DNA of 64,000 bases from Lepraria neglecta (GCA_033220425.1 CM065652.1:558001-622000); one strand, 5' to 3'. Shown: positions 1 to 11,973, counted from the stretch's first letter. The notes: generated by a model not told the origin, from the sequence alone. Numbers and translations: made by a program.

Positions 1-668
<668 letters not shown>

Positions 669-938
669 TTATTTGGGAGTTACGGAGGGGCCGCGGGGCT
701 TCTGGGGCTCGCTGGCGCGGGCTTTGACCATGGACACGTAGGCTCCTGTTCCGGCGAGGAAGATGAGGACGAATGGCCAGACTTTGAAGGGCGATTGGTT
801 GGGGTTGCGAGATGCGTAAGTCCTGCGGAGGTGGGTCGGAGAGGCTTTATGGGCGAGATACTGAGAGCCTCTTTGGGCAATTGGTGGCCTGAAGAGAATT
901 AAGAGCCTTGGGTTGATGGGGAAAGTTTTAAATGACAT
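669..938 (-). CDS. small single-helix, probably mitochondrial protein (89 aa)
   Basis: The 89-residue ORF has an Arg/Ser-rich, acid-poor N-terminus of about 45 residues, typical of a mitochondrial presequence, then one hydrophobic helix (PFVLIFLAGTGAYVSMV, about residues 55-71) and a short basic Pro-rich tail. I do not recognise a named family. It lies 39 bases upstream of the URA6 start codon on the same strand, which is unusually close for two independent fungal genes. Either it is its own gene with a very short spacer, or it is an alternative 5' coding part of the URA6 transcript. A GT at about 682 and an AG just before the URA6 P-loop strand would keep the frame, but that intron would be about 115 bases and I see no strong branch site. 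Composition, not homology, supports it. Confidence 0.55.
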   Translation of the reverse strand: MSFKTFPINPRLLILFRPPIAQRGSQYLAHKASPTHLRRTYASRNPNQSPFKVWPFVLIFLAGTGAYVSMVKARASEPQKPRGPSVTPK

Positions 939-1307
939 ATGGAGGGAGCTAATTAGATCAGTTGTTGATGCAATTGAAGGATTGGCGGTAGGTTGCAGAT
1001 AGCGAAATAACGATTTACGACACTCCCGAGACTAAAAGATCACAGGCATTACGGAAACCCAGCTCTTTGCATTATTTGCATCATCTTTGCATGTTCACAA
1101 CGATCCAGTCTCTATACTCGTGGTAATGCATGCGTATGTAATGATTTTATTGTTATGTAGAGTTACATATCCAGATGTTAGATTATGTAAATGCCCAGAT
1201 CAGTGCGACCTCAATACCGCCCCAACTATATAGAAGAAAATGGTATAGTAAAAATCCTAAATCACGGGAAACCTCTGTACTCCTTTCCAGCCCCGCGTAT
1301 CACATTC
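939..1307. other. intergenic, no gene seen
   Basis: This stretch lies between the small membrane-protein gene and the stop codon of the HAM-8-like gene. It is AT-rich, with no supported ORF and no clear repeat. It should hold the 3' end of the left-hand neighbour's promoter and the 3' UTR of the right-hand gene. Confidence 0.4.
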
Positions 1308-2966
1308 CTAGCGAAGAGTTGCAGGAGTAAGTTTTGGACTCGTCGGTGGGCTTTCTACCCTTCCCTCTGTCGTATACGCTTGCCCCAGTTGTGAACCGCC
1401 AAAGGTCATGCTTTGTGGCTGGAATCCTGGGCTGCCAAGCGGACTCGCATATGCACCCGGAATTGGCACAGCATCGTATGTTTGCTCGCCCGGCGCTGCC
1501 GGAACATGCTCCTGGATCTGTGGCGGTGGCGTTGGCTCTGGCTCGAACCCTCCTTGTGACACAGTAGGACTGGCAGCGTGCACTTTGATAGGAGGTGGCT
1601 GCAATGTGAATGGCTTCGGTTGAGAGAAGGATTGGTGTTTCGATGCGAATTGCGTGCTATCAGAGTAGTATTCACCGTTCTCTGCCGCGCTTTCTGGGTC
1701 ATCGTGCAAATGCGATGGGAACGTGGAAGTCATCGGAGTCTTTTGGAAGCCAGGAGTGTTGGGAGCAGATTGCGATCTGAGTTGGGCAAGGTAAAGGTCC
1801 GAGCGAGCTCTGTCCCGTAGATCCATGGATTTGGCAAGCCTGCGCTTGGAGTAGAAGCGGAAGAAGACGATGGCGTAGATACTGATAGTGATGACTTCGA
1901 CGGTGATCTCGATGATGGCACAGATAAGGGACCAGCTCTGAGAAAATGTCAGTCCTGGAGTTGAATCACCAGTAATGAGGCGCTACGAACCTGAAGTCTG
2001 CAAATCAAATCGTAGTTTACTTCTGCTTGGAACAGATCCTTTCGTTTCCCATCCTTGCATGACCATCCCCACATATCTTTGCCTTGGCCGTTCTGTTTGC
2101 TTGAATTCAGAACTGCTGCACCGACTACCCACATGACAGTGCTAAAGGTGAAGAAGCCAATTGAGAAGAACGTGTAGTAGATTGCGGCCTTTTCAGCCCT
2201 CCTGTGACCGCCTCGCCAGTAGCCGTAGAAGACCGCTAGACACATAGCTAGCGAGACACAAGCAATGCTGAGAAGTGTGATTTGTGGCCATGAATTGTGG
2301 CCGGCAGCCCAAGGTGGAAGATTGCTCCTCGCAGGCAGCGCTTTCGTAGCATTGAAGATTGAGAAAGTGGTCGACAGCATAGCTAAGATAATAAGACTGC
2401 AGCTGAAGTTGGTTCCTCGAAGACACATCTTGGCCATTCGAACTCGCGTCTTGATTTTCTGGGAGGATTGTTAGCTTTCGTCTGATGTATAGGCGTAGAT
2501 GTCTTCTTACTACGTCCTTGGCGTTTGCCTTCTCTGTGTGATCCTCCTGCTTCTCCAGAATCTGCTCTTCCCTGAAAGTGGGACTGAGTGGATTTGCAAG
2601 TCGGCCGGGTGTTCCCGGTGGCTTCAACGCACTCTTAAGAGGCGAGTTTGGGGTGAGTGGGACCTCGACACCTGCAAAGGATGAGTGCTTTGAGGCAACG
2701 TTATCCGCCATGTAGCCGAAGCCAACGTCGGAGGGCTGTGGTTGAGGCATGAGGTGTCGGGTCGTAACTGGAGGATCCGCGAACGGTGATCTTCCAGCAG
2801 TGCTAGGATCGATGGGAGAGTTGACCGATGTTGCTTCCGCAAAGCGTGCTGTCCTGGGAGTCTTGATGGATAGGGCGGACGAAGAGCTCGATGATGTCCG
2901 CGGCCGTAGAGTAATTTGGGTGTTCTTGATCTTCTCGTCTGTCATCTGTCGCTGGAGAATCGACAT
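1308..2966 (-). CDS. four-helix membrane protein, HAM-8-like (hyphal fusion family)
   Basis: Three exons join cleanly: 2966-2511, 2458-1991 and 1937-1308, with introns of 52 and 53 bases, giving 517 residues. The N-terminus (about 150 residues) is Ser/Thr/Pro-rich and probably cytosolic. Four hydrophobic helices follow: CSLIILAMLSTTF, ITLLSIACVSLAMCLAVF, YYTFFSIGFFTFSTVMWVVG and LICAIIEITVEVITISIYAIV. Between helices 3 and 4 lies the conserved-looking MWGWSCKDGKR segment. After helix 4 comes RSDLYLAQLRSQSAPNTPGF and a disordered Pro-rich tail. From memory this arrangement resembles the Neurospora HAM-6/HAM-8 proteins needed for cell-to-cell fusion at the plasma membrane; that is recognition, not an alignment. 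The start at 2966 (MSILQRQMTDE) was preferred to an ATG 67 codons upstream, because the upstream part reads like untranslated sequence. Confidence 0.85.
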
Positions 2967-5890
2967 GCTAAGCGACTCTGGTGCTGACGTGGGACGGCCA
3001 AAGCCTAACGCGGAGTGGTGTCTGAATATTGAGAACCAGCTCACACCACTTTTTGAAAGTCGAAAAGAAGTAGATGCTGAACCGGTCGCAAAGGAGACGT
3101 AGAGTAAGATGCAAGAGAATGAAAGACTGTCTGGCAAAGAAGAAGTAGAAAGCCAAAGCGGGTACACTGGGGGTTTTGTGGCTTAAGCGCCTGGCCCATT
3201 TCTCCAGGCCATATATTTAGCAAACATCATGTCGGAATGGGGCATTTAGGAACAGCGTTAAGGACGAAAATGCCGAGATGGGAGACGGGGGGCAGGCCAC
3301 ACCAGTAGCACAGCGTGAAAGCCGTGAGAGCGAATCCTACAGGAGGGGTTCGATTGGGTGGTTCTAGATGAGCTGCAACCCCAAGAATAGACGCCCGCAC
3401 TAGTGGGCAGACCTTCCTCTAAAGTAACTGCTAACGCACATGTCAGCACTTGCAATAGCACGGCATTCTTCTAGGCGCATTGGAAGAAATCATCTCCGCA
3501 TGCCATGAGACTCGCTGAGAGATGATGCGATGGGTTTCTGCTTAGAGAGAGACTCCCTGGTTTTGAGAGTTTTCTTCCTCGCTCTGAAAGCTGGAGACAG
3601 TAATTCAGGACTCGATGCGAGACTCCATCCTTCGGGAGCCAGTATCCTTAGCACAGCGGGCAACGGCTGCGTGCGATGTGATGTGATTGGGTCGAGATTT
3701 CGATGATCTTCTTCATGCATGTGAACACTTGGCCGGGCGTTTGGCAAATCAGGGTTCGGCGTTGATTGATTGGTCGTGGTTGAACTAAATCGCTCCCGCT
3801 CTAAAGAGTCAAAAACAATTATGGAAACACCAATCTGATCGTGGAAAGTCGAACGAGTGAAGCCTCACTGTCATCGTTCGAAGAAGGCTGCCGAAAGCAT
3901 GGTGCCCGATTCTCAACCTCGTCTAATGCTCCCACCATCTCCCCAAAAATTCGTGGTCATTGCAGCGCATGTGGTTTGGCTTTTGGCCGTTGGAAACCTA
4001 CTGCTCTTCGGCGGTTAAATGCGCCTTCAGTTCCCTGAGGATATCAACCTGACTAATTATGTCCTTTTCTACTGAAAGCAAGATGGTTTATTCGGATTCT
4101 ATTGCAATCTGCTTTCAGTCAATATTGTTGTTGGTGTGGCTCGTTGGTTTGCTTCTTGGGGACCGTTGTACCACCCATGTGACAGTAAGATGCTTCTAAA
4201 ATGATGTCGCCAATGATTCTACTTGTCGCCACTTTTGGGTGAACATGTTCTGCTGATGCATTCCCGCAGCTCATTTTTCTGGTCTAATTAGCACATCGCA
4301 GGGTTTTCTGGTGAGAGGATGGAGCATAAGTGCATAGAGGGAGCCGTTGTCGCTCAACAGTCTTTGATTGTAATAAATTCTGCTGCTGCGTTGTTCATCA
4401 TATCAGAGCCTGTTTTTCTCAGTGACCTGTTGAAAGACTATAATATGAGGGTGGGCTATACGATGATGATGTGTTCCCAAACATTGGTACACTCGTTACC
4501 GAAAATCCTTTTAAACCCAGAATTTTCTCGCTCAAAGCTCTCTACGCACGACTCTTGCCCCATTCTCTTTCTCGAAACGCCTCTTCAACATACTTGGCTT
4601 GGAAAATGCATAATTAATGAGACAAAAAGCCAGACGCCCAAAGTTATAGACCTATTCATGACTGTCAATCCTGTTTGATGCCTCAGCACGGACTGCATTG
4701 CTCTATAGATCGGATTTACATTGCATGAAGTCGGAGTATATGTCTTCAGTAGCTTCGTATCTAGAGCTTAGTCTAAGGACCTTTCTTATATTGAATTTAA
4801 TATGATTGCATTGATTCCTCGTTTTATCGCTACCACGGCATTGGAAAAGAATAATCATCAGGTTGACTCAGGAAAGCTGCCTTTTTAGTCGGCTCTGTAC
4901 CAAATTTAGCCAGTCACCTGCATCAGTTCTGATTGAAGTCCTGCATGAGCTTCTACGAAGTTGAAAATCGTAGCTGTTAGGCTCTTGCGGCGCACAACCT
5001 TGAAGTAAATTCTGGCTCTGCACCATGTGAAGTTTGCAGTCTCGAGACTAAAATCTCTCTTCATTGACAAAAATTACTGGGCGACTTTATGCTCTTATTG
5101 ACATTCTGGAAGGGGGATGGCCAAGTGAACTGCCTCAAGTCAACTACAATATCTACAGGACTCCTTGAACCTGCCCAAAGATTGGAGATGTCTGACACCT
5201 CCCCCTTTCCCTTACTCGAAGACAGCAAATATTGTATTGTTTCCTTGTGCTTTGAGCTCAATCAACTGCTCGTGGAGCGCCTCAAAGGCTGCTTGCGGTG
5301 TGTTTCAATAAAGACGTTCCATTTGAGTTTGTCTCGGTAGCTGGAAGCACGTGACTGAGAATGATTCATAGGCCTCCTGCTGCGATTGGTGGCTAGCAAG
5401 CTTTGACTCACGTTTTCTGCAAGCCTGTCAGCTTCTGAGTGTTGGCGTTCAACCAATGCCTCACAACTGGGAAGATGAAGAAACCTTGATGCCTACTCGG
5501 CTCGGGTCATCAGAAATTAAGTTGGGCGGCCTGACGGAAAAGGGATAAAAGAAGCGGCGGACCACGGATGTCGATGCCATCCGGCGAGGCTTGCCTGCAA
5601 AAAGCCTAGTAGATCGGGGGCAATTAGGAGCCGGGACAACAAAGGCGACTTGGGCCCAGATCTAAGAGGAGCGAATGACGGCTACATATCGAAGTTTTGA
5701 AGCCATCACTCCTTGTATTGTGGTAACTCCTTTTCTTAATAATGTGTTTGCTCCTCAGTATATAATCATTATACCCCTTTGGTCTCTACCCTAACCACCC
5801 CATCACTCTTTCTTAACACTAACAAAGGATCGGTCCTATAACAAGGCCCAGCCTGTCCGGCACCTTCCCATTCCTTACTCATAATCCACC
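2967..5890. other. long gene-poor interval upstream of the MFS gene
   Basis: About 2.9 kb separates the HAM-8-like start from the MFS start. It is AT-rich in 4.0-5.1 kb, and the ORFs it holds are short, unspliced-looking and unlike known proteins. It contains both promoters. I see no RNA gene, long repeat or transposon remnant that I can support. Confidence 0.4.
5759..5765 (+). promoter_or_regulatory. TATA-like element of the MFS gene
   Basis: A TATATAA lies 126 bases before the MFS ATG. It is followed by a pyrimidine-rich leader (CTCTACCCTAACCACCCC) typical of fungal transcription start regions. This is inferred from position and sequence only. Confidence 0.4.
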
Positions 5891-7666
5891 ATGAGATTCC
5901 CTACCCTCTCACGTTCCAAAGCCTCATCCCCGCCCATCATGGACGAGAAGACCACTGCCCCTCCAGTACTCGCATCGAGTGGAGCTACATCCACAACACA
6001 GCTAGATAAGGAGCTACAAATTTCTCGCACCCCATCCACTACAAGCAAACCTGTTGAAGGCGATGGAGAAAAGGCTACCATTGAAAAAACTCCAATAGAA
6101 GAGGCGGCAGCCTTGGAAAAGTTCTCAGAAGAGCCAGAATACCCTACTGGAGCCAAACTCGGCGTAATTGTGGCTTCGCTATGTCTTTCGGTCTTCTTGA
6201 TGGCATTGGACAACACAATCATCGCAACCGCCATTCCCAAGATCACAGATCACTTCAAAGCATTAGACGATGTCGGCTGGTACGGTTCAGCCTACCTTCT
6301 TACAACTTGCGCATTCCAGCTATTCTTTGGCAAATTATACACTTTCTTCAGCATCAAATGGGTGTATTTGGCGGCTATCTTTATCTTTGAGGTCGGTTCT
6401 GTCGTTTGTGGAGCTGCACCGACCTCTGTCGCCCTGATCATTGGCCGTGCCGTTGCAGGTGTTGGATCTGCGGGGATATTCTCAGGCGCCCTTGTCATAA
6501 TCGCATACGCCGTGCCACTCGTGAAGAGACCTATCTTTACTGGACTTATCGGCGGCATGTACGGTCTCGCTTCTGTTGCAGGTCCCCTGATGGGAGGCGC
6601 TTTCACCGACAAGGTCTCATGGCGATGGTGCTTCTACATTAATTTGCCAATCGGAGCGGTAACATTCCTTGGCATTGCTCTATTCTTCAAATCTCCAGAA
6701 CGCAAGAACGAAGTTTCCATCGGGTTCAAGGAACGTGTCCAACAATTCGATCCCATCGGGACCGTTTTCTTCCTCCCTTGCATCATCTGTCTTCTGCTCG
6801 CACTTCAATGGGGAGGCTCTAAATACCCCTGGAGTGATGGCAAGATCATTGCTCTTTTCGTCGTCTTTGGAGTACTCGCCATTTGCTTCGTCGGCGTTCA
6901 ACTGTGGAAGCAGGATAACGCTACAGTCCCACCGAGAATCATCAAGAAACGAAGCATTATGTTTGGGTGCTGGTTCGTCTTCTGCTTGGGCGCATCCTTC
7001 TTCATATTCATCTACTACATCCCAATTTGGTTTCAAGCCATCAAGGGAACTTCGGCAGTTGAATCTGGAATCAGGAACTTGCCTATGATCCTGGGATTGG
7101 TCTTCATTTCTATCATATCCGGTATTGCTATCACACTGCTCGGCTACTACACTCCATTCATGATCGGCTCTTCAGTTCTCATGGCCATAGGGGCCGGTCT
7201 TCTGTCGACTTTGAAAGTTGGCTCTGGGCATCCCATGTGGATAGGATATCAAGCTCTTTTCGGATTAGGGGTGGGCATGGGAATGCAACAGCCTCTCATT
7301 GCGGCACAAACAGTCTGCGACCTGGACGACATTCCAACAGCGACAGCTGTCACCAATTTCTGTCTCACTCTCGGAGGCGCTTTGTTCATCTCCGTTGGCC
7401 AGAATATCTTCACTAACCGCCTGGTGACGAATCTGGCCGCCAATGTGCCTAGTCTTAATCCATCAATTGTCCTCCAGGTGGGAGCGACAAGTCTACGGCA
7501 AGCAGTCGATCCAGGTAATCTTGCAGGTGTTCTGTCTGCGTACAACGGTGCAATCACACAAGCATTCTATGTGTCGCTCGCAATGGCCTGTTTCTCCATT
7601 ATTGGATCACTGGGAATGGAGTGGAAGTCCGTGAAGGGCAAGAAACTCGAGATGGGGGGTGCATAG
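5891..7666 (+). CDS. MFS drug:H+ antiporter, DHA2 type (14 helices)
   Basis: An uninterrupted 591-residue ORF codes for a major facilitator transporter. A charged cytosolic N-terminus of about 90 residues precedes the first helix. Then come SVFLMALDNTIIATAIPKI (DHA2 motif D1), DVGWYGSAYLLTTCAFQL, GRAVAGVGSAGIFSGAL, the glycine-rich LIGGMYGLASVAGPLMGG (antiporter motif C) and WRWCFYINLPIGA. Length and helix number fit the 14-spanner family that exports drugs, fungal toxins and other small molecules by proton antiport at the plasma membrane. The substrate cannot be read from the sequence. An ATG 16 codons downstream is an alternative start. No biosynthetic enzyme genes sit beside it; the downstream neighbour is a dead transposon. 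That argues for a general efflux role or an orphan transporter rather than a toxin-cluster pump. Confidence 0.93.
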   Translation: MRFPTLSRSKASSPPIMDEKTTAPPVLASSGATSTTQLDKELQISRTPSTTSKPVEGDGEKATIEKTPIEEAAALEKFSEEPEYPTGAKLGVIVASLCLSVFLMALDNTIIATAIPKITDHFKALDDVGWYGSAYLLTTCAFQLFFGKLYTFFSIKWVYLAAIFIFEVGSVVCGAAPTSVALIIGRAVAGVGSAGIFSGALVIIAYAVPLVKRPIFTGLIGGMYGLASVAGPLMGGAFTDKVSWRWCFYINLPIGAVTFLGIALFFKSPERKNEVSIGFKERVQQFDPIGTVFFLPCIICLLLALQWGGSKYPWSDGKIIALFVVFGVLAICFVGVQLWKQDNATVPPRIIKKRSIMFGCWFVFCLGASFFIFIYYIPIWFQAIKGTSAVESGIRNLPMILGLVFISIISGIAITLLGYYTPFMIGSSVLMAIGAGLLSTLKVGSGHPMWIGYQALFGLGVGMGMQQPLIAAQTVCDLDDIPTATAVTNFCLTLGGALFISVGQNIFTNRLVTNLAANVPSLNPSIVLQVGATSLRQAVDPGNLAGVLSAYNGAITQAFYVSLAMACFSIIGSLGMEWKSVKGKKLEMGGA

Positions 7667-8146
7667 ATGTGTGTTCATCAGGTATTCGTGTTCCGGGACT
7701 TTATGTTTGGAAATACCAATAGACGGTGCATAGCAACGGCGTTTACTCAGCGCGGAGCTCACTACATTCTACTTCCGTCAACGTTTCTCGTTTTTTCCCT
7801 TTTAACCAGCGCTTAGAATTTGTATGAAGGGCTTGCGGTACATATGCACCTCCTCATAGAGTGTACATAGCTATGGACATTATAATCAAGCACACTACAC
7901 ATAGAAATTCAAGCAATGCAGCAAACACCAATTTCAGTGCTCCCTCCCTCCATAAAGCATTTTAATTTCCAGCAATTCTTGCCACTCTTGACTGCCCAAG
8001 CCCCAAAATTCACACATTCTCAGTGTCGGCACCGACAAAACATCAATTCGGAAATTTCCCGGTTTGAAACATTGTGACGATTCTCGAGTCGCTACCTACA
8101 GCCTCGTTGCCTTGCTGCATCCCTCTCGCTTAAGCTGCATGTTTGA

Positions 8147-9473
8147 CAGGGGTTCCACACCCCCCTAGGAGAGCACCTAAGCGAGCCCCTAAGGTGCCCC
8201 TAAGCTAGTCTCCCAAAATCACCTAATTCTATCAACCCTACTACCTTCCTACTCTACTGCTATACCTCACGAGACCCGATATAACACCTATGATACCCCC
8301 CAGAATTCGAAAGTCCAAGGAGCCCATGAATACCTAGTCGCTAAAGGCGAAATCTTCGATTTTTTCCGCGTCCAGGAGCGCTCCGGGTATAAATTTATTG
8401 AGGATGGGGCCCCATCGCGGACCCGCAAGAATCAGGAGGGCGTTAATGAGACTCGGGGTCGAAAGAGCAAGCTCTCTGGGGCTGATATACGGGAGACAGA
8501 CCACCTATTAGAAGAGACGGGGCTACCCCAAATAGAGGCAAGGGGTATGTACTGGGGCGCTATTACATGGACCCTAGATCTCGATGGCTCAGGGCCTACA
8601 CTCCAGCCGACTATACGCGATGCTATAACCTATAGCAAGTATGTTTCGGCCCTGAAAGAATTCCTCCCGGAGCCCCTAGAGGAGAAGCGTAGGGAATGGG
8701 CGAAAATTATGTACGCCAAATACCGTAACCCGGAGGACTGGGACAGGGTACGTTTTAGCGACGAAGTACACGCCGGCTATAGCCCGAAGGGCACCTATGG
8801 ATAGCACGTAAAAGGGGAAAAGCTATACGGTACCGCTGGGACAATATTCAATACCGGGACCCTCCCCCAGGAAAGCAGCGCCCCTGGGTGCATACATGGG
8901 CGCCAATTGGGTATAATTTCAAGACAAAACTAATATTCTATGAGGTCCCTACGAATAGCAACGGGAAGCTGAGCCATAGGGTTTATATCGACCAAATTCT
9001 GGAGCCCCACGGAGGACGATTTCGTACTGGAAGAAGACGGCGATTCCGGGCACGGTGGGGGCCCACAAGCCAAAAAGGACAACCCTGTGGCTCGCTGGAA
9101 GAAGGATATTGGCCTAGAGAACTATTTCAACTGCCATGAGTCGCCGGATTTAGGCCCCCATTGAGAATTGCTGGCAGGCGCCTAAGGCCTACGTGCAAAA
9201 GCGGCCCCATTAGGATAATCAGTCCCTAAAAGAGCTTCTTATAGAGGGGTGAAAGCAGGTCTCTATCCCACTTATTAATAAACAGGTCCGGAGTATACCC
9301 CAGAGACTATACGACGTTATAGAGAGCAAGGGCGAGCGTACAGGCTGGTAAATTATGTGAATACTGCTCTAAATAGTAGCTGTAGGGGTAATTAGTGGGG
9401 TGGCTCTCGGGGCTTCTTTCGGAGCGGCTCCGGGGCCCTCATTAAATTTTATTTTGTAGAGGGCGTGGGTTCC
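8147..9473 (+). mobile_element. decayed Tc1/mariner-type DNA transposon
   Basis: Transposase-like sequence runs on the plus strand from about 8340 to 9350. An open stretch to 8804 has a helix-turn-helix-like start (GRKSKLSGADIRETDHLLEE) and the first catalytic Asp in DRVRFSDEVHAGYSPKG. A second open stretch (8888-9139) carries GYNFKTKLIFYEVP and SHRVYIDQIL. Another frame near 9020-9170 has EEDGDSGHG (second Asp) and YFNCHESPDL followed by a shifted IENCW-like remnant (third acidic site). The frame changes at least three times and a TAG closes the first part, so it cannot encode an enzyme. The outer ends, near 8151 (GGTTCCACACCCCCC) and 9473 (complement GGAACCCACGCCC), form an imperfect inverted repeat with CCTAAG-rich sequence inside the left end. 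Exact ends and target duplication are not certain. Confidence 0.8.
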
Positions 9474-9599
9474 AACCCGCCATCGTCTCAGGATCTACAA
9501 CTGTCCTCTCCACTACAAACATTTCAGAGCTCCAATTGAGATCCACAAACGTTCATCTAACGCTCCGTACCACTCAATTAAACTCCTACCTGCACCACC

Positions 9600-10677
9600 A
9601 TGGCTCACGCCGAAGCAGCCAGCGTCTACCCACCCCTAGAAGCCCGACCTGTCAAGAACACAATTTGTCTCTTCGACGTTGACAACACTCTCACCCCAGC
9701 CCGCGGCGTACCTCCCCCCTCCCCAATCCACCCCAAAACAATGCTAACCACCACTCCAGACCGTCGCCCCCGAAATGCTGCAACTCCTCTCCGCCCTCCG
9801 CCACAAATGTGCCATCGGCTTCGTCGGCGGTTCCGATCTCGTGAAGCAGCAAGAACAGCTCGGCACGCCCTCTATACCCGTCACCGGCCTCTTCGATTTC
9901 TGCTTTGCTGAGAATGGACTGACTGCTATTCGATTGGGGCAGCCGTTGGCTACTAATAGCTTTATTGGATGGTTGGGGCAGGAGAAGTATAAGCAGTTGG
10001 TCAATTTTTGTTTGAGGTATATTGCGGATATTGATTGCCCGGAGAAGACGGGGACATTTGTTGAGTTCAGGTATGTCTGGCATCGGTTCTAGCTCCCCTG
10101 GCTTGGCCCAATTGGTTGCAGAACGTGGAGAGCTAGAAAGACGGGACGGAGCCCCTACAAGGGAGAGATGTTCAGGGCTGCTATGTGTGCTTTTGCTGAT
10201 GCTCTAGTCTTGAAGGAACGGCACGGTCAATGTCTCCCCCGTCGGCCGCAACGCCAGCGTAAAACAGCGGAACGACTACGAGAAGTACGACCTGGAGCAC
10301 AAAATCCGCGCCAAATTCGTCCAGGCTCTGAGGGAAAAATTCCCCGAATATGGACTCACGTACGTCTGCTTCCCTCGTTTACTACACTTTACTCTTGTCA
10401 TTAACTAACGCATTACTGACTCCACAGATACTCAATCGGTGGCCAAATCTCCTTCGACGTCTTCCCCACTGGATGGGACAAGACATACTGCCTACAACAT
10501 CTGAAGGCAGAAAAGGAGGTCAGTGGAGTGGATTACACGACTATCCATTTCTTTGGCGACAAGACGTACAAGGGTGGTAATGATTACGAGATCTATGAGG
10601 ATAGTCGGACGGTGGGACATAGTGTGGAGAGCCCGGAGGATACGATGAGGAAACTCAAAGATCTTTTCAAGCTCTGA
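9600..10677 (+). CDS. SEC53: phosphomannomutase
   Basis: Four exons (9600-9707, 9760-10070, 10216-10359, 10428-10677) give 270 residues. The enzyme converts mannose-6-phosphate to mannose-1-phosphate in the cytosol for GDP-mannose, protein glycosylation and GPI anchors. It is a HAD-family eukaryotic PMM: the nucleophile motif [11 protein letters not shown] closes exon 1, [16 protein letters not shown] is in exon 2, [14 protein letters not shown] in exon 3 and [19 protein letters not shown] in exon 4. [15 protein letters not shown] near the C-terminus is the cap/metal-binding region. Length fits the family (about 250-270). Intron 2 (145 bases) is longer than most in this window; introns 1 and 3 are 52 and 68 bases. 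The start gives a 19-residue lead before the conserved core, which is usual in fungi. The dead transposon ends about 125 bases upstream of the ATG, inside the likely promoter region. Confidence 0.95.
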
Positions 10678-11094
10678 ACAGGGCAACAGGAGAGTCGGAC
10701 GAGTCATGAGAGACTGGAGGAAGAAGGGATGAATAATTTGCCGTAACAGAAGGTGGATGATCCAAGATGTGATGATGCTTTAGATGAGCTTGGCGAAAAA
10801 TTACGAGATATATGGACGCTAGAGCATAGACTTTGCTTCGCTTGAGCATGGTATCAGCGAATTAGAAAGAAAAGTTCATTGGCCAACTTAGGCACTCTTA
10901 AGCAAGACTCGTATCGACAGGTTGTTGAACATTGTCCCTTCTCCTCAAATCCTCCGCCTTTCCACGCGATAGCTATCCCTTCCAAATCGAGAGGGCAAGT
11001 AGCCATAAGCCTTAGGTCTCTGAACGCAACCCCAGCAACACCGGTGCGAAGATCGAGCGCAAGTAGCCCAATTCTTGGTATCATCCCAAACACC
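10678..11094. other. convergent 3' intergenic region
   Basis: This lies between the SEC53 and FMP32 stop codons. It should hold the 3' UTRs and polyadenylation signals of both genes. No ORF or repeat is supported. Confidence 0.4.
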
Positions 11095-11973
11095 TCACAT
11101 CAACAACCGCCAAGCACCCAAAATCAATGCCGCCGTCCCCGTACAAACACCCATCAACCACTGCAACGTACTAAACTTAACGCCCTCCACCCGTTCCCTC
11201 AACCCCGCAACCTCCTGCTCAATCCTACTCTCCGTCTCCTTAATCTTCAGTTCCTGCTCCTTCGCCTCCTCTCTAATCCTCCCCTTTTCAAGATTCAAAT
11301 CTAACCGCACGCTCGCTTGGGCGCGGTTCACTTCGTCTCGGAGTCTGGAGTTTAGTTTTGCGAGATCGTTGGAGAGACGCTCGTGCGAGGCGAGCGTCAT
11401 GGATGTGTCGCTGCTGTCGAGGGCGAGGAGCTCGGAGCGGAGTTTCGTGAAGTCGACTTTTTGGGTGTAGGTGCTGCGGTCGGCGTCTGTGGCAAGAATC
11501 ATGTTAACTATTGATCTCCTGGGGGATCTTGAGGACGGTTTACCTTCTTTCAGAACCATGGTGCGTGTAAGATTCTGTATCGATTCTTCAATTACGTCTG
11601 AGAGGACAAGCATCATGGCTTTTGATTGGTCTTCTGAGAAGCCTTCGGTTTTGAGGCGCTGGACGAACTTGAGGGTATCGAAGTGGTGGTCTCGATAGAG
11701 GGTTGGAGCTGTGGAGAAGCATCTTGTGTAATTGGACGGGGCGAATGAGATCCTTGTGGGCAAGGGCACCTTAGGACGAAGGAGCGCAGACGTGGGGCAT
11801 TGTTGCTTCTGCCATGCTCGCGCTTCTGATGTTATGGATCGGTGGAGGGGCTTCGGTGCTGGTGTTTGTTTAAGGCATCGTATCGGAGTGACGATGGCTG
11901 CGGAGCGAGGCGTGGTCGTCTGCCATGATAACCGTGGGAGCAGGAACCGCGGAATTGCTGTAATTGAAGCCAT
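11095..11973 (-). CDS. FMP32: mitochondrial coiled-coil protein, FMP32/CCDC90 (MCUR1) family
   Basis: The N-terminus (MASITAIPRFLLPRLSWQ, then Arg/Ser-rich and acid-poor to about residue 95) is a mitochondrial presequence. The DUF1640-type core follows: HHFDTLKFVQRLKTEGFS, SKAMMLVLSDVIEESIQN, a long coiled coil (LRDEVNRAQASVRLDLNLEK, then REEAKEQELKIKETESRIEQ) and a C-terminal membrane helix, LMGVCTGTAALILGAW. Yeast Fmp32 is linked to cytochrome oxidase assembly, and the animal homologues to the mitochondrial inner membrane. A 57-base intron (11543-11487) is inferred between LKE and DADRSTY, because the family is continuous there. Unspliced RNA would stay in frame and add 19 residues. An ATG 11 codons upstream (12006) is possible, but the chosen start better fits a presequence. 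Confidence 0.9.
   Translation of the reverse strand: MASITAIPRFLLPRLSWQTTTPRSAAIVTPIRCLKQTPAPKPLHRSITSEARAWQKQQCPTSALLRPKVPLPTRISFAPSNYTRCFSTAPTLYRDHHFDTLKFVQRLKTEGFSEDQSKAMMLVLSDVIEESIQNLTRTMVLKEGKPSSRSPRRSIVNMILATDADRSTYTQKVDFTKLRSELLALDSSDTSMTLASHERLSNDLAKLNSRLRDEVNRAQASVRLDLNLEKGRIREEAKEQELKIKETESRIEQEVAGLRERVEGVKFSTLQWLMGVCTGTAALILGAWRLLM

Noticed and set aside
4319-4678. 119-residue ORF in the gene-poor interval
   Set aside because: No family resemblance, odd composition and no splice extension.
5891-7666. MFS transporter as part of a toxin or secondary-metabolite cluster
   Set aside because: No synthase, oxidase, methyltransferase or pathway regulator lies within reach on either side.
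9461-9484. T-arm-like GTGGGTTCCAACCCGC, possible tRNA 3' end
   Set aside because: The loop is 6 bases, not 7, and no acceptor, D or anticodon arm fits upstream; it lies at the transposon end.
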